A stretch of 64,000 nucleotides of DNA from Arctopsyche grandis. Taxonomy: Eukaryota > Arthropoda > Insecta > Trichoptera > Hydropsychidae. The notes below the pieces were generated by a model, which did not search any database, was not told the DNA's origin, and worked only from the letters and a program-made list of their open reading frames with translations. The position numbers and the translations under genes were made by a program. Location of the stretch: positions 36,873,691 through 36,937,690 of the forward strand of contig NC_135357.1 of the NCBI RefSeq assembly GCF_051622035.1, read 5' to 3'. This document shows, piece by piece, positions 36,101 through 45,279 of this stretch (within the stretch, counting starts at the first letter, position 1; each line of letters starts with the position of its first letter).

Positions 36101-39100
36101 TGATTTAATTTGTTTTTTGATTGATATTTTTTTTTGTGTGTTTGCGTGTAAATGTAAAATGTGTGTTCTTTTCTTCTGTTTACAGATGACGACACGTCGC
36201 AAATTAAATTCTAACCGAACTCCTTTCCTGACCGCTCTCCCAGTACCGTTGCCAAATACATGATTGTTAGATTAAATAATCATTATATATATAATAATAT
36301 ATAATTAAACGTATTTCTTAATTTTAAATTTATGTCATATGCCAAAATGACCCTTATAAATGGTATGCTAATGGACTCGTATTCGCTTCAAGTCGTTTCA
36401 TGGGTTTTTTTTTTTTTCCATCTCTGTTTGTATTGTTACATATATATATGTGGTTATATTTTAGTGTTGTTGAAGAATCTGCAGCGAGCAAGAGGAAAAC
36501 GAGGGGTCGGCCGGTGCTGAAGCTGATACCGAGGGTCGCCAAGAAAGCCGAGAACGGAACGACTGGTTAGTGTTATATGGAAGGCTTGAATTGAAGGGCT
36601 CGGGGCAAGATAGTGTCAACCATCATTTAGGTCGAAATTTTCCTGAATATGCCATCTCATGTAAAATGATTAATTTACATATTCAGGAAAATTTGGACCA
36701 AAATGATGGTTGACACTATCTTGCCCCGAGCCCTTCAATTGGATTGAAACCCGTAGCCGCATTGAATCGGCTGTCGGTTTGAGTCCAGTGTCTTTGGTGT
36801 TTTTCGAAGTAGGCTATTTAACAATCGTTGAATATGATTTTTTCAGGGCAGAAAGTCGGACGCCCCCCAAAGGCCGCCGAAGGAAAGAATAAAAACTATT
36901 TTGCCGACTTCTATAAAATAAATCAAGAGAGAAAGTATAATTCGCTCGTACAGGTAAATTGGTTTCTATATTAAGATGGTTTTGATTGTTTGAAGAATTC
37001 GTGAATGTGTCTGCTAGAGAGTGACTCGGGTGTATGTATGTATTCGGTTTGGATATGAAGTTGAACGATAGAGTGCAAGGTAGTCTCAAACTTTAGCTGA
37101 TTAATAGATCGTAGTGTGGTTTGCTTGTGCAGATATTCCAGTACCTGAAAATGAGGGAGCTGGCGGCTGCCGCTCGCGTCTGCCGCATGTGGAGGGAGAT
37201 CGCCGACACGCCTGCCCTCTGGAGGTCTGTGCGTATGAAGAACTCGCAGGTCAACGATTGGGAGGGTCTAGCCGGTGCGCTCAAACGACACGGCACCCGA
37301 CACTTGGACTTGCGGAAGATGCTGCTGCCGTCGGAGGTGCCCGACCAAGTTTGGGATCAGTTCACGGAACACATAGCCACTGTCGACTCCCTACTTAGGT
37401 AATAACATCACCAGACCCAATCTCGATGTCTGTAATATTATTATTGTACTATATTGTAGCACATATGTAGTAAGTGGTACGATTCATGGAAATTTATTTT
37501 ATTTGTTCAATTAATCATGTAATAGATTGCATCCAAAGCGACGAGTGTACTTTTGATCACTGATCAAGAAACATATAAAACCAGCAGTATGGCTCCGTGT
37601 TTGGGTTTATGTTTAGCACCGAGTGATTATTGGGTTCGATCACGGGCTAATCGTTAATACTGCTGGTTAGACTCGGATATGATCATTGTTGAAACGGTTC
37701 CCCAAAATTGGCAAAAGAAATCATCCTACCCGCTGTCACAAATATTCTGTATTTAATGTACATATGTACAATTATGTATTTTGTAATTTGTACAAATTCA
37801 TCTAAATATGAATCAAAACGGGCACGTGTTGTGCCAAATTGACGCTTTTTTTTCACATGTTTTTCCACATTTTGCGTATGTATGTATTTCACTATCATTT
37901 CTTCTTCTTCATGTGCCATGTCCTCCTAGAACGTCGGCAACTAGATGTCCCATTCTTATTTTGTCCATTGCTGCTGGGGTGCTGAGGCCGTACCACTGCC
38001 GAAGATTCTTTAGCCATGATGTTTTCCGTCTGCCCTGACTGCGTTGGCCTACGATTTTCTCGGAGATCGTATTTTTCGTTCTGCATCACATGTCCGAAGT
38101 ACTCCAATTTACGCCTTTTCACACTTTTGAGCACTTCGACATGTTTTCCCATCAGGGCAAGCACATCGGCATTGGTACGACGCGCCATCCATGATATTCT
38201 CAGCATCCTTCTGTATGTCCACATCTCAAATGCCTCTAGTTTCTTGCATGTGGCATCCGTCAGGGTCCATGCTTCTGTCCCATACAGAAGGATGCTGAAA
38301 ACGTAGCATCATAGAAGTCTCAGTCGGAGTGCTATACTGAGATCACGTGTGGTTAGGACTTTTTTCAATTTCAAGAATGTATCTCTTGCTTGCTCCACTC
38401 TAACGCGAATTTCGTTTCCACTTTCACACGTTTCACCCAAGATATCTAAAACTATCATTTGGATCCACGAAATTATCCTGGTGAACCACTTTCACCAGAA
38501 TTCGGAATATTTCCGTACGCTGCCCAATATTTAGATGAATTTGTATTGAACCACAAACAAATGCGTAAAATTTCCGTACGCCGCCCAACCATCCGAAATT
38601 ATATGCGAACCAGGCAGTATATGTCGGAGTATTTCATCAGGTGAAAGTCGAGTTTATTCACGCCAATCACAGGAAGGAGCGGGTCGACCGAAACCCGACT
38701 TTAACCGGTTTGCGATAGAAATTAGGGAGGGAGTGCCAATTTTTACAGGAACCGTTTCAATGAAAATCAGAAAAATTGGCAAATTCTGATTAGAAACGAT
38801 CGACTTTGACAAGTCAAGGTCTGGCCAACAGCCAGGGACTCTAGTGGGAATCGAACCTGTGACACCGTGCACGAAAGTATACGGTTTTAATGACATTATT
38901 CCTATCGTTTTTCAGAATAGACCTGTGTCGTTGTCCTGCTTCGGTTGTGGAGCGGGTCTGCGCTCGTATGCCTCAACTCCAAGCGCTGACTGCGATGAGT
39001 GTACGATGCACGGAATTGAATCCGTCGCCGTTGACCACGCTCACTAACCTTCAAGAGTTGCGCATAAAGGGCATGACGAAGCTCACTCTGACGTCGGACC

Positions 39101-40151
39101 TAAAATGCCTAGAAAACTTGACCAAATTGAAACACTTGAGCATCACGTCTGTCAAAGGTGGGGTTGAGAGATTGTGCCTGTTGTGATGAGTTTGATTTCG
39201 TTTGATTCGATCGATTGATTTGGGTTCTGTGTGTGTGTGTGCAGATTTGGGACAGTGCGGGTGCATAGCGGTCGGCGGGCTCACGTCCCTGGAGTCTCTG
39301 GAGCTGGGAGAGTGCACTGGAGAAGTCGGCGGAGCTGCGCTTCTGCGTCATCTGACCTCCCTCACCCGTTTGAGATTAGAGCGGTGTCCGGGAGCCAACG
39401 GCGGTTCGACTCTCATTCGCACAGTGTCCAATTTGCCGCTGCTGCGACAGCTCGAACTCATCAACTTTGATATCCGAGTGAGTGTACTACCTTCAAACCA
39501 CTGTCATCGATGAACTCTTGTATCTGTAATGTTTTTTTTTTTTTGAAAACAGCCTGGATTCGAAGACGCCCTCGGAAAGTGTACGAATATCAAAAGACTA
39601 CTCATCATTCCGACGTACGTATCACAATCGGCCACGACCAATCGGTGCGTTCTAGCCGGCGTGCTGCGTCTCCGAAACTCGCTCACCCACCTAGTATGGG
39701 GCGTCACAATAGAGCTGCTCCGTGTCACAGAACTCTTCATCGACCAGGTACTTTTCAGTCAAATCCACCTGTCGGAGAGTGTGTCGTATGTATGGTTTTG
39801 TGTTAAATCGTCGCTCTTTTTCAGTGCGGGCGTAATCAGAAGGAGTCGCAGACGGCTTCGGGCACGGGTCAGACTTCGGATGCGAAACAGGCGCAATTGG
39901 CGCTGATGAGCGTCGTCACGCAGAGGAATCCCAAAGTTGTGGGTGATTGTATACCCGTGTTGAAGCCGGTGCCTAGTCGGCCCGTCGAAGAGTCACGCAC
40001 CCCGGCCGTTCCTGGACGGCCACAGGTCGAGATACTGCCCCTGCCGGCGTTGCAACGTTTGCTCGCCGAGGAGTTGCCCGACACTCGGCTCAAGCTATTA
40101 CGCATTCCCTATCACGCCACATGGCGGCAAACCTTCAACGACTTCGACTAA
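27191..40151 (+). CDS. MBD-PHD-AT-hook-F-box-LRR chromatin protein (long form)
   Basis: Eighteen in-phase exons: 27191-27455, 27534-27671, 27747-27845, 27937-28010, 28081-28278, 30125-30222, 31488-31647, 31738-31874, 32032-32413, 32490-32630, 33775-34562, 36465-36565, 36847-36953, 37133-37398, 38916-39157, 39245-39477, 39553-39747, 39825-40151 (3951 nt, 1316 residues). Domains: acidic N-terminus; MBD/TAM (about 214-290, GWRRELVYR, DVYYYSPTGKKLRS, FTFFKEPIG); Asn/Gln-Ile repeats (about 465-515); C4HC3 PHD finger (about 523-566) split by an intron; Ser/Pro/Lys-rich linker; AT-hook-like KRKTRGRPVLK and VGRPPK; F-box (about 890-935, IFQYLKMRELAAAARVCRMW); LRRs (about 985-1208). It presumably reads or binds chromatin and recruits an SCF ubiquitin ligase. 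Drosophila six-banded is a possible relative, from memory and unchecked. A likely poly-A signal is AATAAA at 40539. Confidence 0.85.
28300..30124. other. Large intron 5 with repeats
   Basis: Contains an AT-rich block, a hairpin of AGGTTTGGGCCGC and GCGGCCCAAACCT (28733-28779), an inverted copy of a repeat also found at 7880-7960, two direct copies of CCACTTTCATAATAACCGGA (29265 and 29360), and a reverse-transcriptase remnant at 29540-29970. Confidence 0.55.
29540..29970 (-). pseudogene. Non-LTR RT C-terminal remnant
   Basis: On the minus strand, across one frameshift: DLGIIFNNKLDYFEHI, KAYKSLGFLLRSTKPFN, then LVRSHLEFASIIWSPF and NNLSVRRRLTDATFLFKLLNG. These are the post-FADD blocks of jockey/CR1-like elements. 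It is antisense within the host gene's intron 5 and clearly dead. Confidence 0.75.
30458..30772. mobile_element. Divergent piggyBac-like MITE (family 1 relative)
   Basis: Begins TTAACCCTTTGCCCGCG and ends GTAGTCGTTAA, with AGCGAACATGCCCTGTACGC as in the other copies but a different interior. It lies in intron 6 of the MBD-PHD-F-box gene. Confidence 0.65.
30773..31258. mobile_element. Foldback element with long palindrome and short TTAGG run
   Basis: After GGGTCAGGTTAGGTTAGGTT comes a palindrome (about 30897-31185) whose arms share GCTGACTCATATTTGTATCA, CGACTGCGCGAA and ATCAGTCCGCTGATATAT-like blocks. The end, ATACACTAAAGTGGCAC, matches the right TIR of the element at 45629-47737. Intronic, non-coding. 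Confidence 0.7.
32631..33774. other. Intron splitting the PHD finger, with CCGGAAGT repeats
   Basis: The motif ACCGGAARTRG recurs at about 32998, 33126, 33370 and 33500 at irregular spacing, within a degenerate repeat. No gene is seen. Confidence 0.5.
35217..35677. mobile_element. TTAA-flanked piggyBac-like MITE (family 1), copy B
   Basis: Starts TTAACCCTTTGGCAATAAAT and ends CAAATGGTTAA, both termini eroded. The interior is the same as at 25410, with the TGTGACGTCACATAAACGAG block. It lies in the intron between the last shared exon and the alternative exons. Confidence 0.82.
35754..36263 (+). CDS. Alternative 3' exons giving a short MBD-PHD form
   Basis: Exon 33775-34562 ends in phase 2 (GA). 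Both 35754-35940 and 36465-36565 begin with a T that completes GAT (Asp), so either can follow. 35754-35940 encodes DSSQILGLILEENMPNWSEL then VVSCISDMARECFF and YEDFLVEELSAE, ends in phase 0 with a strong GTGAGT donor, and fits only 36186-36263 (MTTRRKLNSN..LPNT, stop). It cannot splice in frame to 36465. The short product would have 914 residues and lack the AT-hooks, F-box and LRRs. ATTAAA variants at 36271 and 36304 could serve polyadenylation. Confidence 0.65.
36593..36736. mobile_element. Palindromic MITE, 144 bp, AATT flanks
   Basis: Arms GAAGGGCTCGGGGCAAGATA (then GTGTCAACCATCATTT) are inverted at the right end (CCCCGAGCCCTTC). AATT lies on both sides (36589-36592, 36737-36740), but because AATT is itself palindromic the exact edge is ambiguous. 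It is in the intron after the first AT-hook exon. Confidence 0.78.
37399..38915. other. Intron with SINE and RTE fragments
   Basis: Holds a SINE (37586-37770, plus; GGGTTCGATCACGG B box), an RTE C-terminal fragment (37895-38310, minus) and another SINE on the minus strand (38690-38880; the inverse of its GGAATCGAACCT is a B box). Confidence 0.65.
37895..38310 (-). pseudogene. RTE-type retrotransposon C-terminal fragment
   Basis: The minus strand reads SILLYGTEAWTLTDATCKKL, then FEMWTYRRMLRISWMARRTN, and KRRKLEYFGHVMQNEKYDL, then across frames RRKTSWLKNLRQWYG. This is the region after the RT domain in RTE/BovB-like elements. It is truncated at both ends and intronic. Confidence 0.8.
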
Positions 40152-40861
40152 CGCATTTCGATTTGATTTTATAATTCACAGTTAGTTGTACATACATGGT
40201 TACATTATGATTAAATTTGCACATTGAAGTTCATCATTATAAATACATATACATATATATGATATAATATAATGCATACGGGCAATGTCGCAGTCGAGCA
40301 GTGCTTTGTCATAAGGATCGGGGTTTTCAGAATAATTTTTATACAACGTATATTTGTGAAAGTTTCCGTGTCGAGGTGCTGCTCATTTGAGGCGTTTCGT
40401 ATGTGAGAATATTTGTTTTTAAACGTTGACTTTTTTATTTTTTTTTTTATTAAGTACGTAGTATTTTTTAACAGAATACGTATGCGTATTTTAAAACTCC
40501 TTGTTTTTGTTCTCTCTCTTTGGTTATGCGAAGTTGTGAATAAATGAATCCCTTGGTCCGACGTTTGGCGGTGAATTTTGAATGAATCTTTTACACCTCT
40601 AAGTAATTTTCAATGTGAATATTGTGATGTGATATCATTTATATTAAAATGTAGAATTAGGGAAAACGTGTTGAAATCATCATTTTTCGCATTTTAGATG
40701 TTTACTTCTTTTTCGCTTTCATTATTTTCATAAGGACTGTTTTATGTTAATATAAAATATGAAAAATCAAAATTGGACAAAGTTTTTGAATTATGTATAA
40801 CAGAGAATAAAATTATACATATGGAAATTTGACTATATTTATACCCCCAACCTTGATTTTG
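40152..40861. other. Probable 3' UTR and downstream of the MBD-PHD-F-box gene
   Basis: AT-rich; AATAAA at 40539-40544 is the best poly-A signal candidate. No further gene before the MITE at 40862. Confidence 0.5.
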
Positions 40862-41321
40862 TTAACCCTTTGCCCGCGGCAATAAATATAGCGAACAATA
40901 CTGATTTTAATATTTACTCATGTAACCAGATATGTTAATTAACACATTAAGTATTATTTTAAACAATAAAATACATAATGTATCTCGTAGTTTTGGCTTA
41001 ATTGTCAAATAATCATTCTTCATACAATTGAGACGTATCGTCGCCATTGTTCAACAGACGTGACGTCACATAAACGAGGTTTCAGTATGGTTCCACAAAA
41101 CCACTAATTTTGACTGGTATATATTCATTTTAAGCAAATTGAATAGATGGCATTCAACTCTCAGTAATATATTCAACCAATTTTGAACCTTAAAACAGTT
41201 GAAATAGGCGCATATAAGGCTCAAAATCCCGTGCAAAGTTCAGAAATTCTATGGAAGACAGCCGCGCTACAGACTTGTCGTGCAAAGCTTCCATAGAAGA
41301 CGGCCGCGGGCAAACGGTTAA
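40862..41321. mobile_element. TTAA-flanked piggyBac-like MITE (family 1), copy C
   Basis: Starts TTAACCCTTTGCCCGCGGCA and ends GCCGCGGGCAAACGGTTAA, the best preserved TIR pair of the family. It has an internal deletion near 40900 relative to the copy at 25410. Confidence 0.88.
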
Positions 41322-41329
41322 TTTGCTTA

Positions 41330-42140
41330 TTATGATTTATATATTGTGCATATGTATATGCTACAGTCGAAGTGTATTTTCAGTTGTAATATATTCCAAT
41401 TGGCGTTCATTCATATTCGAACACAATTCAACTAGTTTATTATATCTCTACAAGCGCAAGCACACTTTCAACAATGTGCGCCAGTTGAAATATAACAGTT
41501 GATTTTTGACAACTCTGATGATTTTACGAATCTTTAAGATCTCAATAAAGCGCTAATATATGCTAGGTATTAAGAATAAAGGTAAAAAGTATCGTACTAC
41601 AATAACTAAGAATGTGTTCAAAACAAAAATGTGACTTTCTAAATCAATTTACCAATCGAGTGACGTTTTCACGAAAAGCTAACCTCTCCATCGACTTATA
41701 ATTGAACTGTATTTTCAGTTGTAATATATTTTGACCAGTTGAAATGTAATTCGCCATATGAATCAACTTACGTGGGTTACACGGAATATATTTCAACTAG
41801 TCACTTCAGAAAATACACTTCTACTATAACGGTATTTGGTACCGGGTTAGATGATAAATATTCCAATTAGTCAGTACATATTATAACTGGAAGTTACACT
41901 TCAACTTAATAGTGGACAGGAACACCATAGAGAGCACAGAATATATTCTTTAATATCACAAGAGATGTAATATTTATTATTTAAATAAAATTTTAGTGGC
42001 CAAATAGTGTTTCCCTTACTATAAATGTTACGTTTTTTTTGTATAGCTAAATTCTATTCTTGAGAACATGAGCTAACCAACCTTTTGGCTGCTATATGCG
42101 CCAATAGGAAGCAATTTGTTAGATATGGTATTTATGAATC
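41330..42140. other. Intergenic sequence with CAGTTGAAATATA-type inverted motifs
   Basis: Several forward and inverted copies of a motif like TTTCAGTTGTAATATATT lie between 41370 and 41890, suggesting a degraded foldback repeat. No gene. Confidence 0.45.
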
Positions 42141-42154
42141 TCCTTAAATTTTTG

Positions 42155-43497
42155 CTTGGTCTGGCGTAACCCAGGGGTCCACTTTAGGCCCCTTGCCATT
42201 TACAATTGTTATTAATAACCTCATGTTACGCAATGCTTCATGTCTCTTGTTTGCAGACGACGTTAAATTATTACTTGCTGTTAAGGATGAGAGGCAAGCC
42301 TCTCTCCTTAAAGCGGATATTAACGCTGTTTTAGAGTTCAGTTCCAGTTTAGAGCTTGATCTGAATACTAGTAAATGTGCCATTATGAGTTATGGACGTG
42401 CGCATTCACTCTATTGTCACGGATATTCCATTGGATCCGTGTTGTTGAAGCGTGTGGAATCTATGGTCGACTTGGGTATCACTTTTAATCCTCAATTCAC
42501 CTTTCACAACCACATCAAGACGGTCGCTGACGTTTCCTTTCGTCGACTTGGATTCGTCTTGAGATATGCTCGGTTATTCTCCAACCCATTGTCTTCTCGC
42601 TTGCTTTTCAACTCGCTTGTTAGAAGTAAGCTAGAGTATAATGCGATTGTGTGGAATTCGCATGGAGAAAATTACCCTCTTATGATCGAGAAAGTGTCAA
42701 AAGCATTTCTTCGTTTTCTCTATAAGAAAGAGTTTGGGTATTACCCATATCTCTACTCTACTCCTTTCCTTTTGGGCATGCTTAGGTAAAATCGCCTTGA
42801 ACTTCGGAGAAACTTCTCATTAATTCGTTCCGTTCTCCAGCTACTATATGGTAATACGTCATGCCCGTTGTTGCTGGAACAGTTGGGACTTTATGTCCCT
42901 ATTAACTATATGCGTGGTAGACATCACCATTTGATGGCTGTACCTCCTGCTCGCACAGTTCTTTTTCAAATGGCTCCTATTCCAAGAGCTATTCGACTTC
43001 TTAATGAAATCTTTGCTGCCGAGACTGAATGTGATATTTTCCACCTCAGTGGGCGTAAACTGTCAGATATTACTATAACCCATTTATCTGGTAGTCTGCG
43101 CTCATCGTTGTTTTCATGATTGATTTTGATTTATGAGTGGAATTTTAATCTACTTTCATTTGGGCCTCGCAGGGATGTTTTGTATTTGTAGCTCGTTCTT
43201 ATTTATCGGAACCGGCTGCAGGTACAAGACATTCCCTTCTTTGTATTTTTCCTACTTATTAAATTATCTTTGTATTTTATTACCCATTTAAATTTTCATT
43301 TATCCGCTATTTTATTACTTTACTGTTTTTATTTTTATGATTCTGTTTAAATGTTGTTTTTTTATCTTTTCTTTTTTTGTAATTTTATTTTATCTTTTTG
43401 TTCTATCTATTTATTTTTTGTTTTCTCCCTTCTTGTTTTATTATCTAGTTCTTCCTATAATGCCAGAATGGTCCTAAACTTTTAAATAAATATACTA
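42155..43497 (+). pseudogene. Non-LTR retrotransposon (family A): RT palm to 3' tail
   Basis: Longest family A copy here. It opens with the RT block GVPLGPLPFTIVINNLM, followed by the catalytic LLFADDVKLLLAVKDE and then SSSLELDLNTSKCAIMSYG. A stop at 42787-42789 (after GMLR) splits the frame, which resumes to 43119. The 3' UTR ends near 43497 in TAAATAAATATACTAAAT. It is 5'-truncated within the RT, so the endonuclease is missing. It lies between two convergent host genes. Confidence 0.87.
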
Positions 43498-43499
43498 AA

Positions 43500-45165
43500 T
43501 CAAATGTTGGGTATTTCCTATAATACTGAAAAATACCCAATAAGAAAGCCTGGCAAATTATCTACTCATTAGTGCAAGGAGCAGGGCTTTGGAGTTGAAG
43601 TTGGAGCATTTCAAGTGGAAAATCAACTGACTCCCAACTCCTTTATTACGGCATGTGTCAATTAGAGTCCAATTTTGTTGAAGTAAATCCACTAATAAAT
43701 TTAAATTTAATAAAAAATCATGAATTTAAATTACGTTATACATAAAATCGTTGAATTGCACGTATTTTCATGTGCTATAGGCCAAAACCGATTGTTTCCT
43801 CCGTCTCATATTTTTTTTATTAATTTCGTTTGTGTGTTCAATAAATTGGGTTATAGTATGTCAATTTTTAGTGATTATTCTATATTTTGAAAATCGCTAT
43901 TATTATTCATTACTAATAATTTTATACGTTGGCAAGAAGAGTCGATCTTACTAAAATAGTTCAAGTTGGAATCGGAGTCGATTCATAAGATGAAGTCTGA
44001 GTCGGAGTTTGTAAATTTTGAACCACCTCCACAGCATAGGTAAAGCGGTATATATCATTATGTACAAAAGATACCTTACCCCGGATTGGGCTAACGGGAC
44101 TCAGTAAGTGCCCGAACAAAGGATACGCTGGAGTTTTCACAGACCTAGGTGAGTTCAATAGATACGCCAGGGTAGACCTTTACGTGCCTAAACAATAGAC
44201 ACACTAACAGACCGCAAAGGCTATGCTGTTATAATTGTCCTTTATAAGTAGCGTGAACTAGTGGTTAGCATATATGCTTTCGAACATAATGGTTACTAAT
44301 TCCCACTGCTTGCTGCTGGCCAGACCTTGGTTTGTGACTGCAGGTCGATCGTCTTCTATCAGAGTTTGCCAATTTATCTGATTTTCATTGAAACGGTTCC
44401 AACAAATTGGCGACCTTGACCCATTTCGTGTTTTTCAGCATCTCGAAATTTGACGATTTGAAAATGTAAGTTCATCAAAAAATTTATCCATAGATGTCTC
44501 TATAATGCGTCATTAAAATTTTCTAATGAATTTGTAAATCAATGTTTGTAATTGGCCAGAAAGGCACATTGGGGTTTACCTGTTGGCCTTCCTGATATAT
44601 TTATTTATTATTAAATAGCAAATTGCTTAGGAATTATTTAAAAATTAACAAATTTAAACTTAAACTAATAACTATAATATGAAATAGTTAACAAAATTAA
44701 TAAAACTATAATTAGTAACCCTAAAATAATATAATTCCAAACATTGCATTTTATTAAACTTAAAAAGAGACAGCTATATTTTCGTAAGTTATTGTTTTCG
44801 TCGCTTTTGGGGCGTGGCTATTGAGTTATGCAGTCGCCTGTTGGCCTTACCTATGTATGTACGTTTGCATGTCGATGTTTGTCGTTATTTTTTAATACAA
44901 AAACATGCTATAGGACTAAAACTTTTTTATGTTGATGTATAAAACGATTAATAAGATATGTATTGAACGCATTTGTATTGAGAAAAGCTGTATTTTGATT
45001 AAAAAACACTGAGGTTTTACTCGACCCCGGTTAGGGATACTCGGACTCCGTCCTTCAGAGGCTAAAACAGTGCACTGGGTATTATTTTATGGTACAAAGC
45101 CAAACTGGGTATTGTAAGCCGACAATTTATATTAAAATAATGACAACATCAAATATTCACGTTAT
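43500..45165. other. Intergenic repeats between the convergent genes
   Basis: Includes a SINE at about 44250-44610 (CCAGAAAGGCACATTGGGG tail) and a block at 44860-44990 that is an inverted copy of 3640-3780 (CATGTCGATGTTTGTCG). No gene. Confidence 0.5.
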
Positions 45166-45279
45166 ATTATTTATTAACACGTAAAAATATAATAATATCT
45201 TTTGTATATAAAATCTGAACACCTATTTTACGATGAAATGCTGCAATATGATGAATGATGAACGAATAGAATGCAAGCT

